A DNA stretch of 64,000 nucleotides, from positions 1,268,906-1,332,905 of the forward strand of contig CAJNDS010002146.1 in the NCBI GenBank assembly GCA_905221605.1, written 5' to 3'. The position numbers and the translations under genes were made by a program. The notes beneath the pieces are model-generated. The model was not told where the DNA came from. It worked only from the letters and a program-made list of their open reading frames with translations, and ran no database searches. Positions 44,721 to 56,248 of this stretch are shown here, one piece after another (within the stretch, counting starts at the first letter, position 1; each line of letters opens with the position of its first letter). Source of the DNA: Symbiodinium natans. Its lineage: Eukaryota > Sar > Dinophyceae > Suessiales > Symbiodiniaceae.

Positions 44721-44798
44721 TGTGTTTCCATTTGGCTGCCCAGACACCACAGAACAACCCAATCTGAGGGTCGAACCGACATATCTTGACAGCCTGTA

Positions 44799-44854
44799 CT
44801 ACTATTTGCATACTTAAGAACTACTCCGAAAAAACACTCTTCCTTTTTTGGGGT

Positions 44855-44908
<54 letters not shown>

Positions 44909-44930
44909 AGGGGATTCTTAAGCGAATAAC
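44799..44930 (+). mobile_element. Family G element with ~55-bp poly-G
   Basis: Left TACTATTTGCATACTTAAGAA; then 'cactcttcctttttt', a G tract (about 44850-44907) with one T, and the right end GGGGATTCTTAAGCGAATAAC. The ends are imperfectly inverted. 'actcttcctt' also occurs in the copy at 60304. This is the longest homopolymer in the window. Confidence 0.6.
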
Positions 44931-46092
44931 AGCAGAACCTGAGCAAGCCGACCTCGTTAAACCCACGCCCTTTGCAAGTTACTTGGTCCCTTGTTGTGGG
45001 CCAGCAATTGGGATAACCCTTTTCTACCCCTTTTGCCCGATAGAAGCCATCAGAACCTTTAAAAGGAGGTAATGGACGTCATTATGGGACCACGGAAATT
45101 CCTGGCGCCGCATGCCCCCAGACCGATTAATGGTGGCTTTCGGTTTGCTTTCGGTTTAGGGTTCAGGGTTCAGGGTTTAGGGTTTCGGGTTAGGGTTTAG
45201 GGTTAGGGTTTAGGGTTTAGGGAATAGGGTTAAGGGAAAGGGGCCGAAGGGTACCTTCTTGGGGTATTGGAAAATGGAAAACAACCTTAATTGTACTCAG
45301 GGCTTAGGGCTTGAGTTTCAACGCTTGAGTGTTTAGGAGTTCATGGTTCAGGTGGCGCTCAGGGCTTTGGCTACTCTAAACCCCAAGCGTGAACCCCCAA
45401 ACCCTAAACCCCAAGCCCCAAACCCCTCAATCTGAAACTCAACCCCGAGACCCTAAATCCTAAACCCTAAGCCCTAAACTCCCAAACCTTACTCCACTTA
45501 GCGTGATCGAGTTGGGAGCCCATGTGGACCATAGCCTGAACACCCACGCCGACATACAAAAAAAGCTTTGCCAAGCTTCCTAAAATAAGGACCCGATGAT
45601 TGCCACGCAGACGTATAGGGTCCTTATTTCAGGGCGGTAGTCTAGACTAGAACTTCCGAAGCTATGCCGGGGATGATCTGACTTGTGGGCCTTTTTGGAG
45701 GGTCTCCATGATGGTGTAGTCGCATTGAGAGTCTAGCGGCCTAACGTACCTAACCCCCAAACCTCGACAGGCCCAGAATTGAGATCAACCCCATTGGTCA
45801 CTTCTCTAAATTACGGTCCCCTTCTGGCACCCACACAGGAACCCTAATTTTGAGAACTGACCAATTGCTAGGTGGCCTTGCTTAGCAAGGCTTCTGCTCG
45901 CCCCTTTTTGTGAGCGGCTGCATGGGCAGAGAGGGTCAGTTCTTGCGGGTTTAAGTTTAGGGTCCTAACTTCTATCTGATAGAGGGCAGTCGAGCTTCGG
46001 GATGCTTGGGGTACATCATTTAGGGTTTAGGGTTGAGGGTGTAGGGTTATACAAGGCCAAAAGCAGAGAAGGGCAATTACCCTGCGTGTAAG

Positions 46093-46220
46093 GGTAGCTA
46101 CATGGTCCCTGAATACCGGCCCCATAATCGGGCCCTATGCACCCGACACAGCCCAAGGGCCCAAAACTTCAGAACCCTTTGCAGAAGGTAAAGGACCATT
46201 TTCAGGGACCATGCAACACA
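46093..46220 (+). mobile_element. Family E MITE, empty-site copy
   Basis: Left GGTAGCTACATGGTCCCTGA, right TCAGGGACCATGCAAC. No telomeric array inside. A further E end ('cttattcatggaccttgtaactacc') lies at about 46286-46315 after telomere-like CCCCAAACCC units. Confidence 0.7.
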
Positions 46221-46518
46221 ACGTAGCCCTAAATCCTGAACCCTAAGCCCGAAACCCCAAACCCCAAGCCCTCCCTGAGTCAGGGACCTTATTCATGGAC
46301 CTTGTAACTACCCTTGGGATGCTCCCTAGAGGCCAGAATCACTAGTTGCTACTTAGCGGTCTGGGGTTCAGGGAGTCACATCGGGCTTACGCAAAAGGAA
46401 CTGGGGTTTAGATTTTCGTTAGGGCAGGTGGCCTGAATGGAGAGGAGTCCTCAGGCCACGGTTGTTTAGCCATTGAGGTCCCTTTTAAGGATCCCTCCCT
46501 GAACCCCTTGAAAACCCT

Positions 46519-46558
46519 GGGGGGGGGGGGGGGGGGGGGGAATTGGGGGGGGGGGGGC
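46519..46558 (+). repeat. Poly-G tracts
   Basis: Two G runs separated by AATT. Confidence 0.95.
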
Positions 46559-46912
46559 AAGAATTAAGAGCCGACTCTGGGGTCCTAGACAGGAAGTGAG
46601 TGGAGGGCTTGACAGCAGAGCCAACCGCCTGGCAAAAAGTGGCGCGCTCGACGTGCGGCGGCACTCGGCGGCCCTGATGCGTCCCTTTTTGCAGATCCTA
46701 ACGCTAAACCCTAAACTTATAAACCCTAAACCCTAAACTTATAATCCCTAAACCCTAAATTCCCTAAATTCCCTAAACCCTAAACCCTAAACCGTAAACC
46801 CTACACCTAGCTCGTTCAAGTCTTGGGTTCGATTCAGGCTTTACAGCCTAGTGATGCCCAGAGCTTTGGGCTGCAAGGGCTAAGGAGATCCCGAGCTCGA
46901 TGGTTTGGTTTA

Positions 46913-47125
46913 GGGGTTAGGGGTTTAGGGGTTTAGGGGTTTAGGGGTTTAGGGGTTTAGGGGTTAAGGGGCTTAGGGGTTTAGGGGTTTAGGGGTTTAG
47001 GGGTTTAGGGGTTTAGGGGCTTAGCGGTTTAGGGGTTTAGGGGTTTAGGGGTTTAGGGGTTTAGGGTTTAGGGTTTAGGGGTTTAGGGGTTTAAGGGTTT
47101 AAGGGTTTAGGGGTTTAGGGTTTAG
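46913..47125 (+). repeat. Octameric telomere-like array (TTTAGGGG)n
   Basis: About 24 units of TTTAGGGG with a few TTAGGGG, TTAAGGGG, CTTAGGGG and TTTAAGGG variants, ending in canonical TTTAGGG. The octamer is also used at 9125-9241, in opposite orientation. Confidence 0.95.
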
Positions 47126-48050
47126 GGTTTAGGGTTCTCCTTACACCCAAACCGTCCCCCGGCAGCTTTTTCGTGGACGCAACCCCATGGCGTGCGATCC
47201 AAGGGACATTGGAGCTGGGACGCAAAGTGGACGTTTTGGGGTTTAGGGTTTAGGGTTTAGGGTTTAGGAAATTTAGGGTAGCTTCCCCCCCCTCCCCCCA
47301 GCCCCCCAACCCACCCCACCCAGACGTTGGCCCTGAACCGTACACCCGTTCTCCTGCGGGGTCAGCGGCCTCTTAAATTTAGGGTTTAGGGTTTAGGATT
47401 TAGGGTTCTGGGTTCTAGGGTTGAGGGTGCTAGGGTTCTAGGGTTCTAGGGTTTAGGGTTTTAGGGCTTTAGGGTCTTAGGGTTTAGGGTTCTAGGGTTT
47501 AGGGTGTTAGGGTTTAAGGGTTTGAGGGTTTAAGGGTTTTAGGGTTTAAGGGTTTTAGGGTTTGGGGTTTGGGGTTTGGGGTGGGCTTCTCATCCCAGGG
47601 TACTTTGGGATCAGCTAAAGGCTCGCCAGACCCTAAACCCGAAACACCGAGGGCTTGTCGCTTACAGTTCATGTACCTCCGCTGCACATCTTCGTGTCGT
47701 ACAGAAGCCTGAAGAAGGCCCCCGCGCTCTAAAATGACCCAAACCTACCTGTTCTTGGAACCTCTGTACAAAACGTAGTCTAGAATTGAGGGGTGTAGGG
47801 CTTGGGGCCAAGAACTCTTGTACGGCCCCATGCGACCTGAATACCCTAGCCCTAGTTGCCTCCAAACCCTAAACCCTAAACCCTAAACCCTAAACTCTAA
47901 ATCCTAAACCCTAAAGGCCCTAAACCCTAAACCCTAAACCGCAGATCGCTGCTCCATGGGAACGCACCAGGCAGTCGATGCAACGGAAACGCAGGCCAGT
48001 ATGAGCTGAGAGAGTGGGGTTTAGGGCTTACGGTTTAGAGTCTAAGGGTG

Positions 48051-48263
48051 GGTTACATGGTCCCTGAGTATGGGCCCGTAAAAGGGTACCCCTTATAATA
48101 GTTTAGGGTTTAGGGTTTAGGGCTAGTTACATGGTCCCTTAGTATTAGTACGGGCCCTTAAACGGGTACCCCTTGTATACCCCTTACATACCAAGTTCAG
48201 GGCCCATACATCAGAACTCTTTAAAGGAGGTTAGGCACCATATTGAGGGCTCATGAAACTACC
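48051..48263 (+). mobile_element. Family E MITE with telomeric insert and ~50-bp duplicated end
   Basis: The left end (GTTACATGGTCCCTGAGTA, then GGGCCCGTAAAAGGGTACCC) is followed by three telomeric units (48102-48122), then a second copy of the same left end (TAGTTACATGGTCCCTTAGTA, GGGCCCTTAAACGGGTACCC), the rest of the element and the right end CTCATGAAACTACC. The array therefore lies between direct copies of about 50 bp. Confidence 0.75.
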
Positions 48264-49861
48264 TTCGGAAGTTTAGGTCTAGCTAACGGCTCCCATGTAG
48301 TCGTTTTTGGCGGGGGTAGTATACTAAAAAACCCTATAGCTAACCCAGAAAGAACTAGGTATTTGCAAGGTTTGGCGGTTTAGGGTTCAGGGTTTTGGGT
48401 TTGGGGTTTTAGGGTTTAGGGTTTAGGCCTAGGGTTTAGGGTTTAGGGTTTAGGGTTTCGGCCTAGGGTTTAGGGTTTAGGGTTTAGGGTTTAGGGTTTA
48501 GGGTTTAGGGTTCGTTCTCAGCTGCCTAGCCTGGAACAAACCCCAGCCTTAGCTGGCGCAGGCGACTTCCATCACTACATGGGGCGATGGTGCTCACAAC
48601 AGTGCTTTAGGGTTTAGGATTTAGGGTTACAGGGGTTGAGTTTAGGGCTTTGGGCAGAGTGGAGTTGACACGTCGTACAGCACGCTTTGGGTTTAATTTG
48701 GGGCCTAGGGTTTAGAGTCGTATAGCATGGTTTAGGGTTTAGGGTTTAGGGTTTAGGGTTTAGGGTTTAGGGTTTAGGGTTTAGGGTTTAGGGTTTGGGT
48801 TTAGGTATCGGGAAGCGACCCTGGTTTCGGGATTAGGGTCTGTACCTTGATGCTCTAAATCCCTTGGCGGAAGCCGCTTTATACCCAGCAAGCGGCTTAG
48901 GCGGTTTAGGGTTTACGGTTTCGAAAGTTTACGAAACTACACACAAGAGGGAATATCGGCAGGCTTCCTAACACGATGCCGACTGTAGGCTTGGTAACTG
49001 TAGGGCTTAGGGCTTAGGGTTTAGGGTTTAGGGTTTAGGGTTTAGGCTTCTAACTATCATCCACGCAGTGGCAGATCATCCGCACAGAGTTGCAGCCGTC
49101 CTATAGTTGCCGTGTAGAGAGAGTGAGGAAGCCGCCAGGATATGAACGCGGAATGGAGGCATATTGGAACGAAAAACACGAGAGGGCACACTAGCGTCCT
49201 GCACACACTGGTTGTCCAGCATTGTGAGAGGCAGAGGCTGTACTTAATAAAGGCCTCACCCGGAGAATGCCATAAACTCTCGCATGTCCAAGTGCTTCAC
49301 CTTGCAGCGTGGGGCTTACCGAGCCTTTGAGGTTTGAACCCTAAATCCTAAATCCTATACCCCAAACCCGAAACCCTAAACCCTAAATCCTAAACCCCAA
49401 ACCCCAAACCCCAAACCCCAAACCCTAAACCCTAAACCCTAAACCCTAAAGTGTGGGTCTGACAGGGAGCAAGGCCCAGGTGTGGTGGGGTGGTTGGGTC
49501 GGAGAAGAGAAAACCCAAGCCTGCAGCTTAGGGCTTCTAGGATTCTGGGGTTTAGGGTTTAGGGTTTAGGGTTTAGGGTTTAGGGTTTGGGGTTTAGGGT
49601 TTAGGGTTTAGGGTTTGGGGTTGCTAGGCTTTCTGGTTTGAATTGGTCTTTCGGTGCTTGGTGAGCCTAGCGGGGTTGAAGCCATGAGGATGGAGGAATG
49701 CGAGGTTGCGCAAACGTGAGGCACTTAAGTTTAGGGTTTCGGGTTTAGGGTCTAGGGCTTAGAGCGGCAGCGCTGTTCCCGTAAGCCCCTGTAGAGCCTG
49801 AAGCCTAAACCCTGTACAGCTCTAGACCCGAACAGGCCATTCCCTAGCTCCCTGCATGAGA

Positions 49862-49938
49862 AACCCTAAACCCTAAACCCTAAACCCTAAACCCTAAACC
49901 CTAAACCCTAAACCCTAAACCCTAAACCCTAAACCCTA
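49862..49938 (-). repeat. Interstitial telomeric array (CCCTAAA)n
   Basis: Eleven perfect units. Confidence 0.95.
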
Positions 49939-49957
49939 CACAAGGGTTATCGGGTTC

Positions 49958-50054
49958 CTGGCTCTCTACTAGCTCCTAATAATCCCTGTTACTTGTAGGG
50001 TATATAAACCATCAGCCCTTTTCGGGGTCATTTGGATCTCTACTAAGAGTCAGT
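49958..50054 (+). mobile_element. Family J-like element
   Basis: Left CTGGCTCTCTACTAG, right CTACTAAGAGTCAG: inverted termini similar to the J element at 11107. The interior is unrelated, with 'gtagggtatataaacc'. Confidence 0.5.
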
Positions 50055-51067
50055 CATCCCTACATACCCCCTAAACCCTAAACCCTAAACCCTAAACCCC
50101 AAACCCTAAACCCCAAACCCTAAACCCTAAACCAAGATAGTTAGGTTTGAGGCGCTTTTCCACGAAGAAGGTCCAACACCTCCAGGGCGCGGCAGCCCAG
50201 AGAGCGTGGAAGGCTTAGGGCTTTGGGTTTGGGGTTCGGGGTTTAGGGTTTAGGGTTTAGGGTTTAGGGTTTAGGGTTCGGGGTTTAGAGTTGAAGCGCC
50301 AAGAGACCGGCGTTTATTGTTTAGAGAGTTAAGAGGAAGAACCCTAAACCCTAAACCCTAAACCCTAAACCCTGAATCCCTCAGAAGTTCTAGTGGGTCT
50401 GGCATGATCTGAGACTTGCGGGAACTAGACAGTTTAAGGATCACAAGGGCCCAAAGCCCTAAGCCCTCAACCCTAAACCCTACTCTGCAAACCCCAAACC
50501 CCAAACCCTAAACCCTCAACCCCAACTCCAAAATCTAAAGCCCAAAGCCCAGAGCCCGAAATCCTAAACCGAGCCCTAAACCCGAAACCCTAAACCCTAA
50601 ACCCCGAGCCCTAGCCCGCCAGCAGGGCTCGGCATTTCCGCACATCAAGCTTTGCACATGGATCAAGGCAAGGTCTCTTGTACCCCAATAAGGTTTAGGG
50701 TTTAGGGTTTAGGGTTAGGGTTTAGGGTTTAGGGTTTAGGGTCGAAGGTTGAGGTTGTGGGGTTAAGGGCGCTCAAGAACTGCAACCTCCCCAAAACCCG
50801 CAGCCTCAAAACCAAACGCCCCCCTGAAACCCGAAACCTCCCCGAACTCCGAGCGTTCGTGAGGTCGAGATGCAGTTGGGTTTATGAGATGCCCCCTACA
50901 GCGCAGTGCGGCCACTGCGTTCCGACTGCATAGGTGCGTCACTGATGTACACCCGCCTAAGCCTACTTTGACATCCGGGCCTCACGGTGCGAACCAAACT
51001 TGTCCTCGTTGCAGGAGGGGCGGGGGGGTTTCTACTATAATCCTTATTCAGGAATATGAACCCGAAA

Positions 51068-51176
51068 CCCCCTAAACCCTAAACCCTAAACCCTAAACCC
51101 TAAACCCTAAACCCTAAACCCTAAACCCTAAACCCTAAACCCTAAACCCTAAACCCTAAACCCTAAACCCTAAACC
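51068..51176 (-). repeat. Interstitial telomeric array (CCCTAAA)n
   Basis: About 15 perfect units. A second array of nine units in the same orientation follows at 51288-51352. Confidence 0.95.
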
Positions 51177-51521
51177 GGCTTCTCGAGCTGCCTAAGCGCC
51201 CGACATGAGAAAGGTTTGAGGGATTGGGGCTAGAGGCTTATGAGCTGCGAGGTTCCAGCCAGTTGACGTCGAAACCATGCGTTATAAACCCTAAACCCTA
51301 AACCCTAAACCCTAAACCCTAAACCCTAAACCCTAAACCCTAAACCCTAAACCATAGCCGAAACCCCGAAACCCCTATCGAGAGCCATCCGCCGCAGGCA
51401 GAGGGAGGAGAGCTCCTAGAACCACAGGTGGAGGGGGTCAAAAAAGTGGGGGAGGTAGCTAGGCCTTCGCATCTGCCAGGCAAGTGAGTGAGGGAGTGAG
51501 CGATTAACTGCTCGCGGTGGG

Positions 51522-51632
51522 GACCCTAAGGGTCCATGTACCTTATTGTGAAAAACTTGGGCCCCAAAGGCCCTAAAGAAGAACTTTAAGGCCAAAGTAT
51601 TCCCCATTTAGGTACATGGACCCTTAGGGGGA
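51522..51632 (+). mobile_element. Family C MITE, best-preserved termini
   Basis: Left ACCCTAAGGGTCCATGTACC, right GGTACATGGACCCTTAGGG: perfect inversion over 19 bp; length about 111 bp. The terminus itself contains CCCTAAGGG, resembling a telomeric unit. The interior differs from the copy at 40721. Confidence 0.8.
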
Positions 51633-52034
51633 CCTTGCCGATGGCGCCGATCCCTCCCGGCTTCCTCAAGGGCACATGACCCGGTTAGGCAAGTAGAGGA
51701 CATGCTTGCATACACACAGGACCTCAGCTAGGCAGGCCCGCCACCGGCCAAGGCGGTTTAGGGTTTAGGGTTTAGGGCCGGCATCCTCGCAGAAGTTCTT
51801 GCCACAAGGGCTCTTCTAGTCTCCCAACAGGGACGTACTCTGCCGTGCAAGCAACGTCGCCTCCCGGTGGGGCTGTGCCCGCGGCACCATTCTTGCCCGA
51901 GTACTCACTCAACAGCTATGTCAAATGTTCCATCCATCCCCCTCCCACAGGCAGGTCACATGACACTATGACCACAAAGCAGCTGAAGACCAAAGCTGTC
52001 CCCAACACGCGGTTTCGGACGAAGGGGTATGTGC

Positions 52035-52163
52035 TACTTGGAGGCTCATGGGTACTTATAACCCCAATCAGAAAGTCTACTTATTTAGAACCCACTTAGG
52101 AGGCTCAGGGGGTTTTTAAGTACGGTTGTCGATTGGGGCTGTAAGTATCTGAACCTCCAAGTA
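52035..52163 (+). mobile_element. Family B MITE
   Basis: Left TACTTGGAGGCTCATGGGTACTTA, right TAAGTATCTGAACCTCCAAGTA. The interior is shorter and diverged. Confidence 0.75.
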
Positions 52164-52857
52164 GGCTACATTGAAAAAAACATTGGGCTACCCTGAACAC
52201 TAAGGCACCCCTCTTTAGAACCCCATCACTGAGGCGCCCCCGAAAATTTCATGCAGATGCTAAACCCTAAACCCTAACCCTAAACCCTAAACCCTACAGC
52301 CTAAACCCTAAAGCATAAACCCTCAGCCCTAAACCAAACCCTGAACCCTGCTAGCTCAGCTCCAACCAGCGAAAATCAAAACCGCGCCGGCCTCACTCCT
52401 CGTTCGCACCCTAAACTGGAACATCCCGCACATGAAACCTTAAATTGGGATCCTTTTCCCAACTTGAAATACTATCATCCGTAATCTATGAACCGACCCT
52501 TCACCCTAAACCCTGAACCCTAAACTTATAAGCCATAATGAAACTTTCGGAAATTTCTTTTACCAAGACAATTCTGCGGGGTGTTGGCTCCACCGGATGG
52601 GGTACGTATGTCTAAGCGACCCTGGCCCCCTGAACCCTAAACCCTAAACCCCAAACCCTAAACCCTAAACCCTAAACCCTAAACCCTAAACCCCAAACCC
52701 TCATACCTAAACCCTAAGCCCTAAACCCTAAGTTCTCAGCCGCGCGTCGTTGTCTGCTGCGAAGTCGGCAGGGGAACGTCCCGCTGACGTCTTCTGAGCA
52801 GGGTCGGCTCTGTCCTGACAAGGCTTTCGCGAGGCTGGGACCTCTGAGCCTTGTCTG

Positions 52858-52974
52858 GGGTTTAGGGTTTAGGGTTTAGGGTTTAGGGTTTAGGGTTTAG
52901 GGTTTAGGGTTTAGGGTTTAGGGTTTAGGGTTTAGGGTTTAGGGTTTAGGGTTTAGGGTTAATTAGGGTTTAGG
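52858..52974 (+). repeat. Interstitial telomeric array (TTTAGGG)n joined to a family A-related element
   Basis: About 16 units; the right edge runs 'aattagggtttagggtttagagggtgcccc' into the family A core at about 52980. The array again meets the element at its AGGGTGCCC position. Confidence 0.9.
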
Positions 52975-52979
52975 GTTTA

Positions 52980-53090
52980 GAGGGTGCCCCTTTTTTGTTT
53001 ACAGGGGCTTGTGTAAGCAATATGCAAGGGAACCGAAAGCCAAAAACAAGCGAATCAGGGCCTACTCCAGGTCCTAGCTAAAGCACCTAA
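52980..53090 (+). mobile_element. Family A-related MITE lacking its left end
   Basis: AGGGTGCCCCTTTTTTG, then GGGAACCGAAAGCCAAAAAC, then GGGCCTACTCCAGGTCCTAG, as in 31485-31622. The left terminus is missing; its place is taken by the telomeric array. Confidence 0.6.
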
Positions 53091-53342
53091 GATCCCACAC
53101 TTCTAGGAGAGGATTGAGGGTTGCCTCGACTGCCCTAAACCCAAAACCCTAAACCCTATACCCCCCTCTACCCCACCCACAGTTCGAGGGATTAGGGATC
53201 AGTGTTTGGGGCCCTCGAATTCCTCAGAATTCCGGATTTCGGTGGGTTTCGGTACACGGAGTTCCTAATAGGCTTTGTGACCCTACACCCTAAACCCTAC
53301 ACCCTAAACCCTCAACCCTGAACCCTAAACCCTAAACCCTAT

Positions 53343-53343
<1 letters not shown>

Positions 53344-53375
<32 letters not shown>
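53344..53375 (+). repeat. Poly-G tract
   Basis: About 32 consecutive G directly after a CCCTAAA block. Confidence 0.95.
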
Positions 53376-53376
<1 letters not shown>

Positions 53377-54338
53377 ACGTAGAGGTTCGGTGCTCAAGGC
53401 CCACTTGGCAGTCGTTGAAGCTCACTTGAGGTTTAGCGAAGGTCGGGCTTTCAAACGCAACCTAACACCGAAAAAAGACTGGTTAAACCCTTTAGGTTTA
53501 GGGTTTAGGGTTTAGGGTTTGGGGTTTAGGGTTTAGGGTTTAGGGTTTAGGGCTTAGGGCTTAGGGCTTAGGGCTTAGGGCTTAGGGCTTAGGGCTTGGG
53601 GTCTAGGGTGTAGGGCTTCGGGCTTCATCCCTAAGCCTTCCCTAAACCGGGTTGGGCCCTTAAACCACTCAAAGACCCTACTCGTAAACCCTTGGAGAGC
53701 TCCAGGGCAAGGAAGCCTAAACCCAAAAAGCCCCAAACCCTAAACCTGAACTGGTTTGGGGTTTAGGGTTTAGGGTCTATAGGGTTTAGGGTTGAGTGTT
53801 TGGGGTTTAGGGTTCAGGGGTTTCCCTCAACCCTAAACCCCTGGAAGCGTAGCGATCAACACCTCGAAGTCCCCAGAACACGTCCCCACCATCGCGCCTT
53901 GAGGAGTAGCCGGATAACCTCCCCAACAGGCCCCGACCTAACCTTCTAAACCCGGTATAGAGGCTAAACCCTAAACCACGAACCCTGCAAATCCCATAGA
54001 CCCTATAAACCCTATAAAGCCTGAACCCTATAAAACCTGGCCCCTAGCAGACTGCATGTGGGCCCTCTTCTTGGTTTAGGGCTTTATGGCTTGCATCTTC
54101 CTGGTAGCCATACATCCGCGGAAGACAGAAGGAAACACTCTCTCCATTTTACGTGGACGTTCTTGGGCCTTTATTTTCAAAGCCCATGGTGCAGGGTTTA
54201 GGGTTGCGGCTCTAGGACGGGATTCTGTGTGAGTATTCGGGGTTTGGGCTTCGCTTGTTAAGACCACAATGACGACAAACATGGTTGCCGCAGCACGCAA
54301 AAAACCCATCAGGGGCTGTATCACATCACGCGGTTCGG

Positions 54339-54584
54339 TTAGGGTTTAGGGTTTAGGGTTTAGGGTTTAGGGTTTAGGGTTTAGGGTTTAGGGTTTAGGG
54401 TTTAGGGTTTAGGGTTTAGGGTTTAGGGTTTAGGGTTTAGGGTTTAGGGTTTAGGGTTTAGGGTTTAGGGTTTAGGGTTTAGGGTTTAGGGTTTAGGGTT
54501 TAGGGTTTAGGGTTTAGGGTTTAGGGTTTAGGGTTTAGGGTTTAGGGTTTAGGGTTTAGGGTTTAGGGTTTAGGGTTTAGGGTT
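54339..54584 (+). repeat. Longest perfect telomeric array, about 35 x TTTAGGG
   Basis: 245 bp of uninterrupted TTTAGGG without a visible variant and with unique sequence on both sides. The lack of variants suggests it is the youngest array in the window. Confidence 0.97.
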
Positions 54585-54686
54585 TGCCAGATGCAAGGGG
54601 CTGGAGTCAGCCCGGCCATACCTACACGACCATCAGGGTTGGGAAACTTAGGGTGTCTGCTTGAAGGCGAAGTGGGGCTTAGGGTT

Positions 54687-54803
54687 CCTTGGGGACGAAA
54701 TGCACCCTAAAAGTAGGGTCATACACTCCATACTACTTTAATCATAGTCCCTGTTAAGGTATACGGACCATAAACCCTTTTAGGGTCCATTTCGTCCGCA
54801 AGG
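54687..54803 (+). mobile_element. Family D MITE
   Basis: Left CCTTGGGGACGAAATGCACCC, right AGGGTCCATTTCGTCCGCAAGG: inverted termini of about 22 bp. The interior 'atactactttaatcatagtccctgttaaggtatacggaccataaaccctttt' matches 4013 and 13266. Confidence 0.8.
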
Positions 54804-55576
54804 TAGGGTTCGGAAGAGTCCGAAGTGGAGTGCTACCTCTATGCGGCGAACTTGTCACATGTCGTGGGCGAGCTCTAGGTCAGTGCCGACGCCCTTCCCA
54901 CTAAACCTGAACCAACCTCAAAGCCCTCAAAACCCCAAGATCCTGAAATACCCCAAAGCTCAATACCCTGGGTCCCTGAGCCACAACCCACAAAACCGAA
55001 TCCCAACGTGCCGAACCTCGGTATTGCCCACGCGCGCTGCAACGTGGATGGGGTAAATCCTCAAAGCGTGCGACCGACCGGCCGTTACAAAGTGGTTCCG
55101 AAACTAAGTCCCCTTTAAAGTCCTCTTATTTTGAAGGTTTAGACTCTTAAAGGATCGTAAGCCCGAAAGAGGAAAATACAATATACCCAACTGGTGCTGC
55201 CAGGAAAAATGGCATCCCTGCGCTGGGGCTCCGTCAACCACAGGGGACCTCTCAACCTAATTTGTTGAACCTTATCCGCCCTTCAACCCTCATTTTGGAA
55301 ACTCCCCTCTGTAAGCGTCGCGGTTGAGGGCTTAGGGTTTAGGGTTTAGGGTTTAGGGCTTAGGGCTTAGGGTTTAGGGTTTAGGGTTCACGACTCAGGG
55401 CTTGATGGCAGTTCAGGGGGGTTTAAGGGTGGTCATGGGGCCTTGTAGGTCAACGGGCTGAAAGAGGGACCACCTGAGTACTTCGGTCTACAGTATGGTC
55501 TTGTCCGCTGGGTCCCTCCCCCCCATGCTATCCCAACCCCCCCCCCCCCGAATCCCCCTCCTCAAGCCCATGTTTT

Positions 55577-55752
<176 letters not shown>

Positions 55753-55764
55753 CCACTACCCTGA

Positions 55765-55870
55765 ACCCTGAGCCCTGAAGCCCTGAAGCCCTGAAGCCCT
55801 GAAGCCCTGAAGCCCTGAAGCCCTGAAGCCCTGAAGCCCTGAAGCCCTGAAGCCCTGAAGCCTGAAGCCC
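55765..55870 (-). repeat. 8-bp array (CCCTGAAG)n beside CCCTAAA
   Basis: About twelve CCCTGAAG units, then four CCCTAAA units, then unique sequence. A variant telomere-like octamer amplified locally. Confidence 0.95.
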
Positions 55871-56248
55871 TAAACCCTAAACCCTAAACCCTAAACCCGG
55901 ATTGGTAAATCGCAGGGAAGCGTCGTCTCGCCGGGAATTGCTGGCAGGCAGCGCAGCATGGAGATCCTGGTTTTGGGGCTGACCCTTGCTGGAGCAGGTA
56001 GGGTTTAGGGTTTAGGGTTTAGGGTTTAGGGTTTAGGGTTTAGGGTTTAGGATTTCGGGCTTGGGGTTTAGGTTGACATGTGGCCAGGTCTTAAGGGATG
56101 GCTCCCGCTTTTGATTTGGTAACCGGTAGACAGAGGCCGTATGAAAACAGGGACCCATGAAGGTCCCGCGACTTCCAGGGATAGGATGACTCCGAAGTTC
56201 CCGACTCACGAAAACAGAGTTCGTTAGGGTCTAGGGTTCAGGGTTTAG

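Larger units (their letters stand above)
40836..46500. other. Telomeric mosaic, no gene seen
   Basis: Telomeric blocks at 40992-41044, 41808-41850, 41942-42012, 42323-42384, 42462-42504, 43610-43733, 43945-43990, 45160-45225 and 45390-45475. 42770-43320 is a unique island whose 62-91 codon frames overlap on both strands; nothing recognisable. AAATAAGGACCC (45583) is inverted at 45618-45629. Confidence 0.65.
47126..54330. other. Telomeric mosaic, no gene seen
   Basis: Telomeric blocks at 47237-47268, 47385-47580 (many variants), 47865-47945, 48400-48510, 48730-48795, 49010-49045, 49345-49450, 49550-49620, 50050-50135, 50235-50290, 50338-50378, 50695-50740, 52258-52295, 52625-52735, 53280-53340 and 53500-53610. 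Poly-G 53344-53375. 51640-52030 is a unique island with an 84-codon frame of no recognised function that runs into a family B element. Confidence 0.65.

Noticed and set aside
46826-46836. Isolated GGGTTCGATTC resembling a tRNA B box
   Set aside because: No A box or acceptor stem at a suitable distance; such short words occur by chance.
54339-54584. Possible true chromosome end
   Set aside because: The array is flanked by unique sequence on both sides and further arrays of both orientations follow; it is interstitial.
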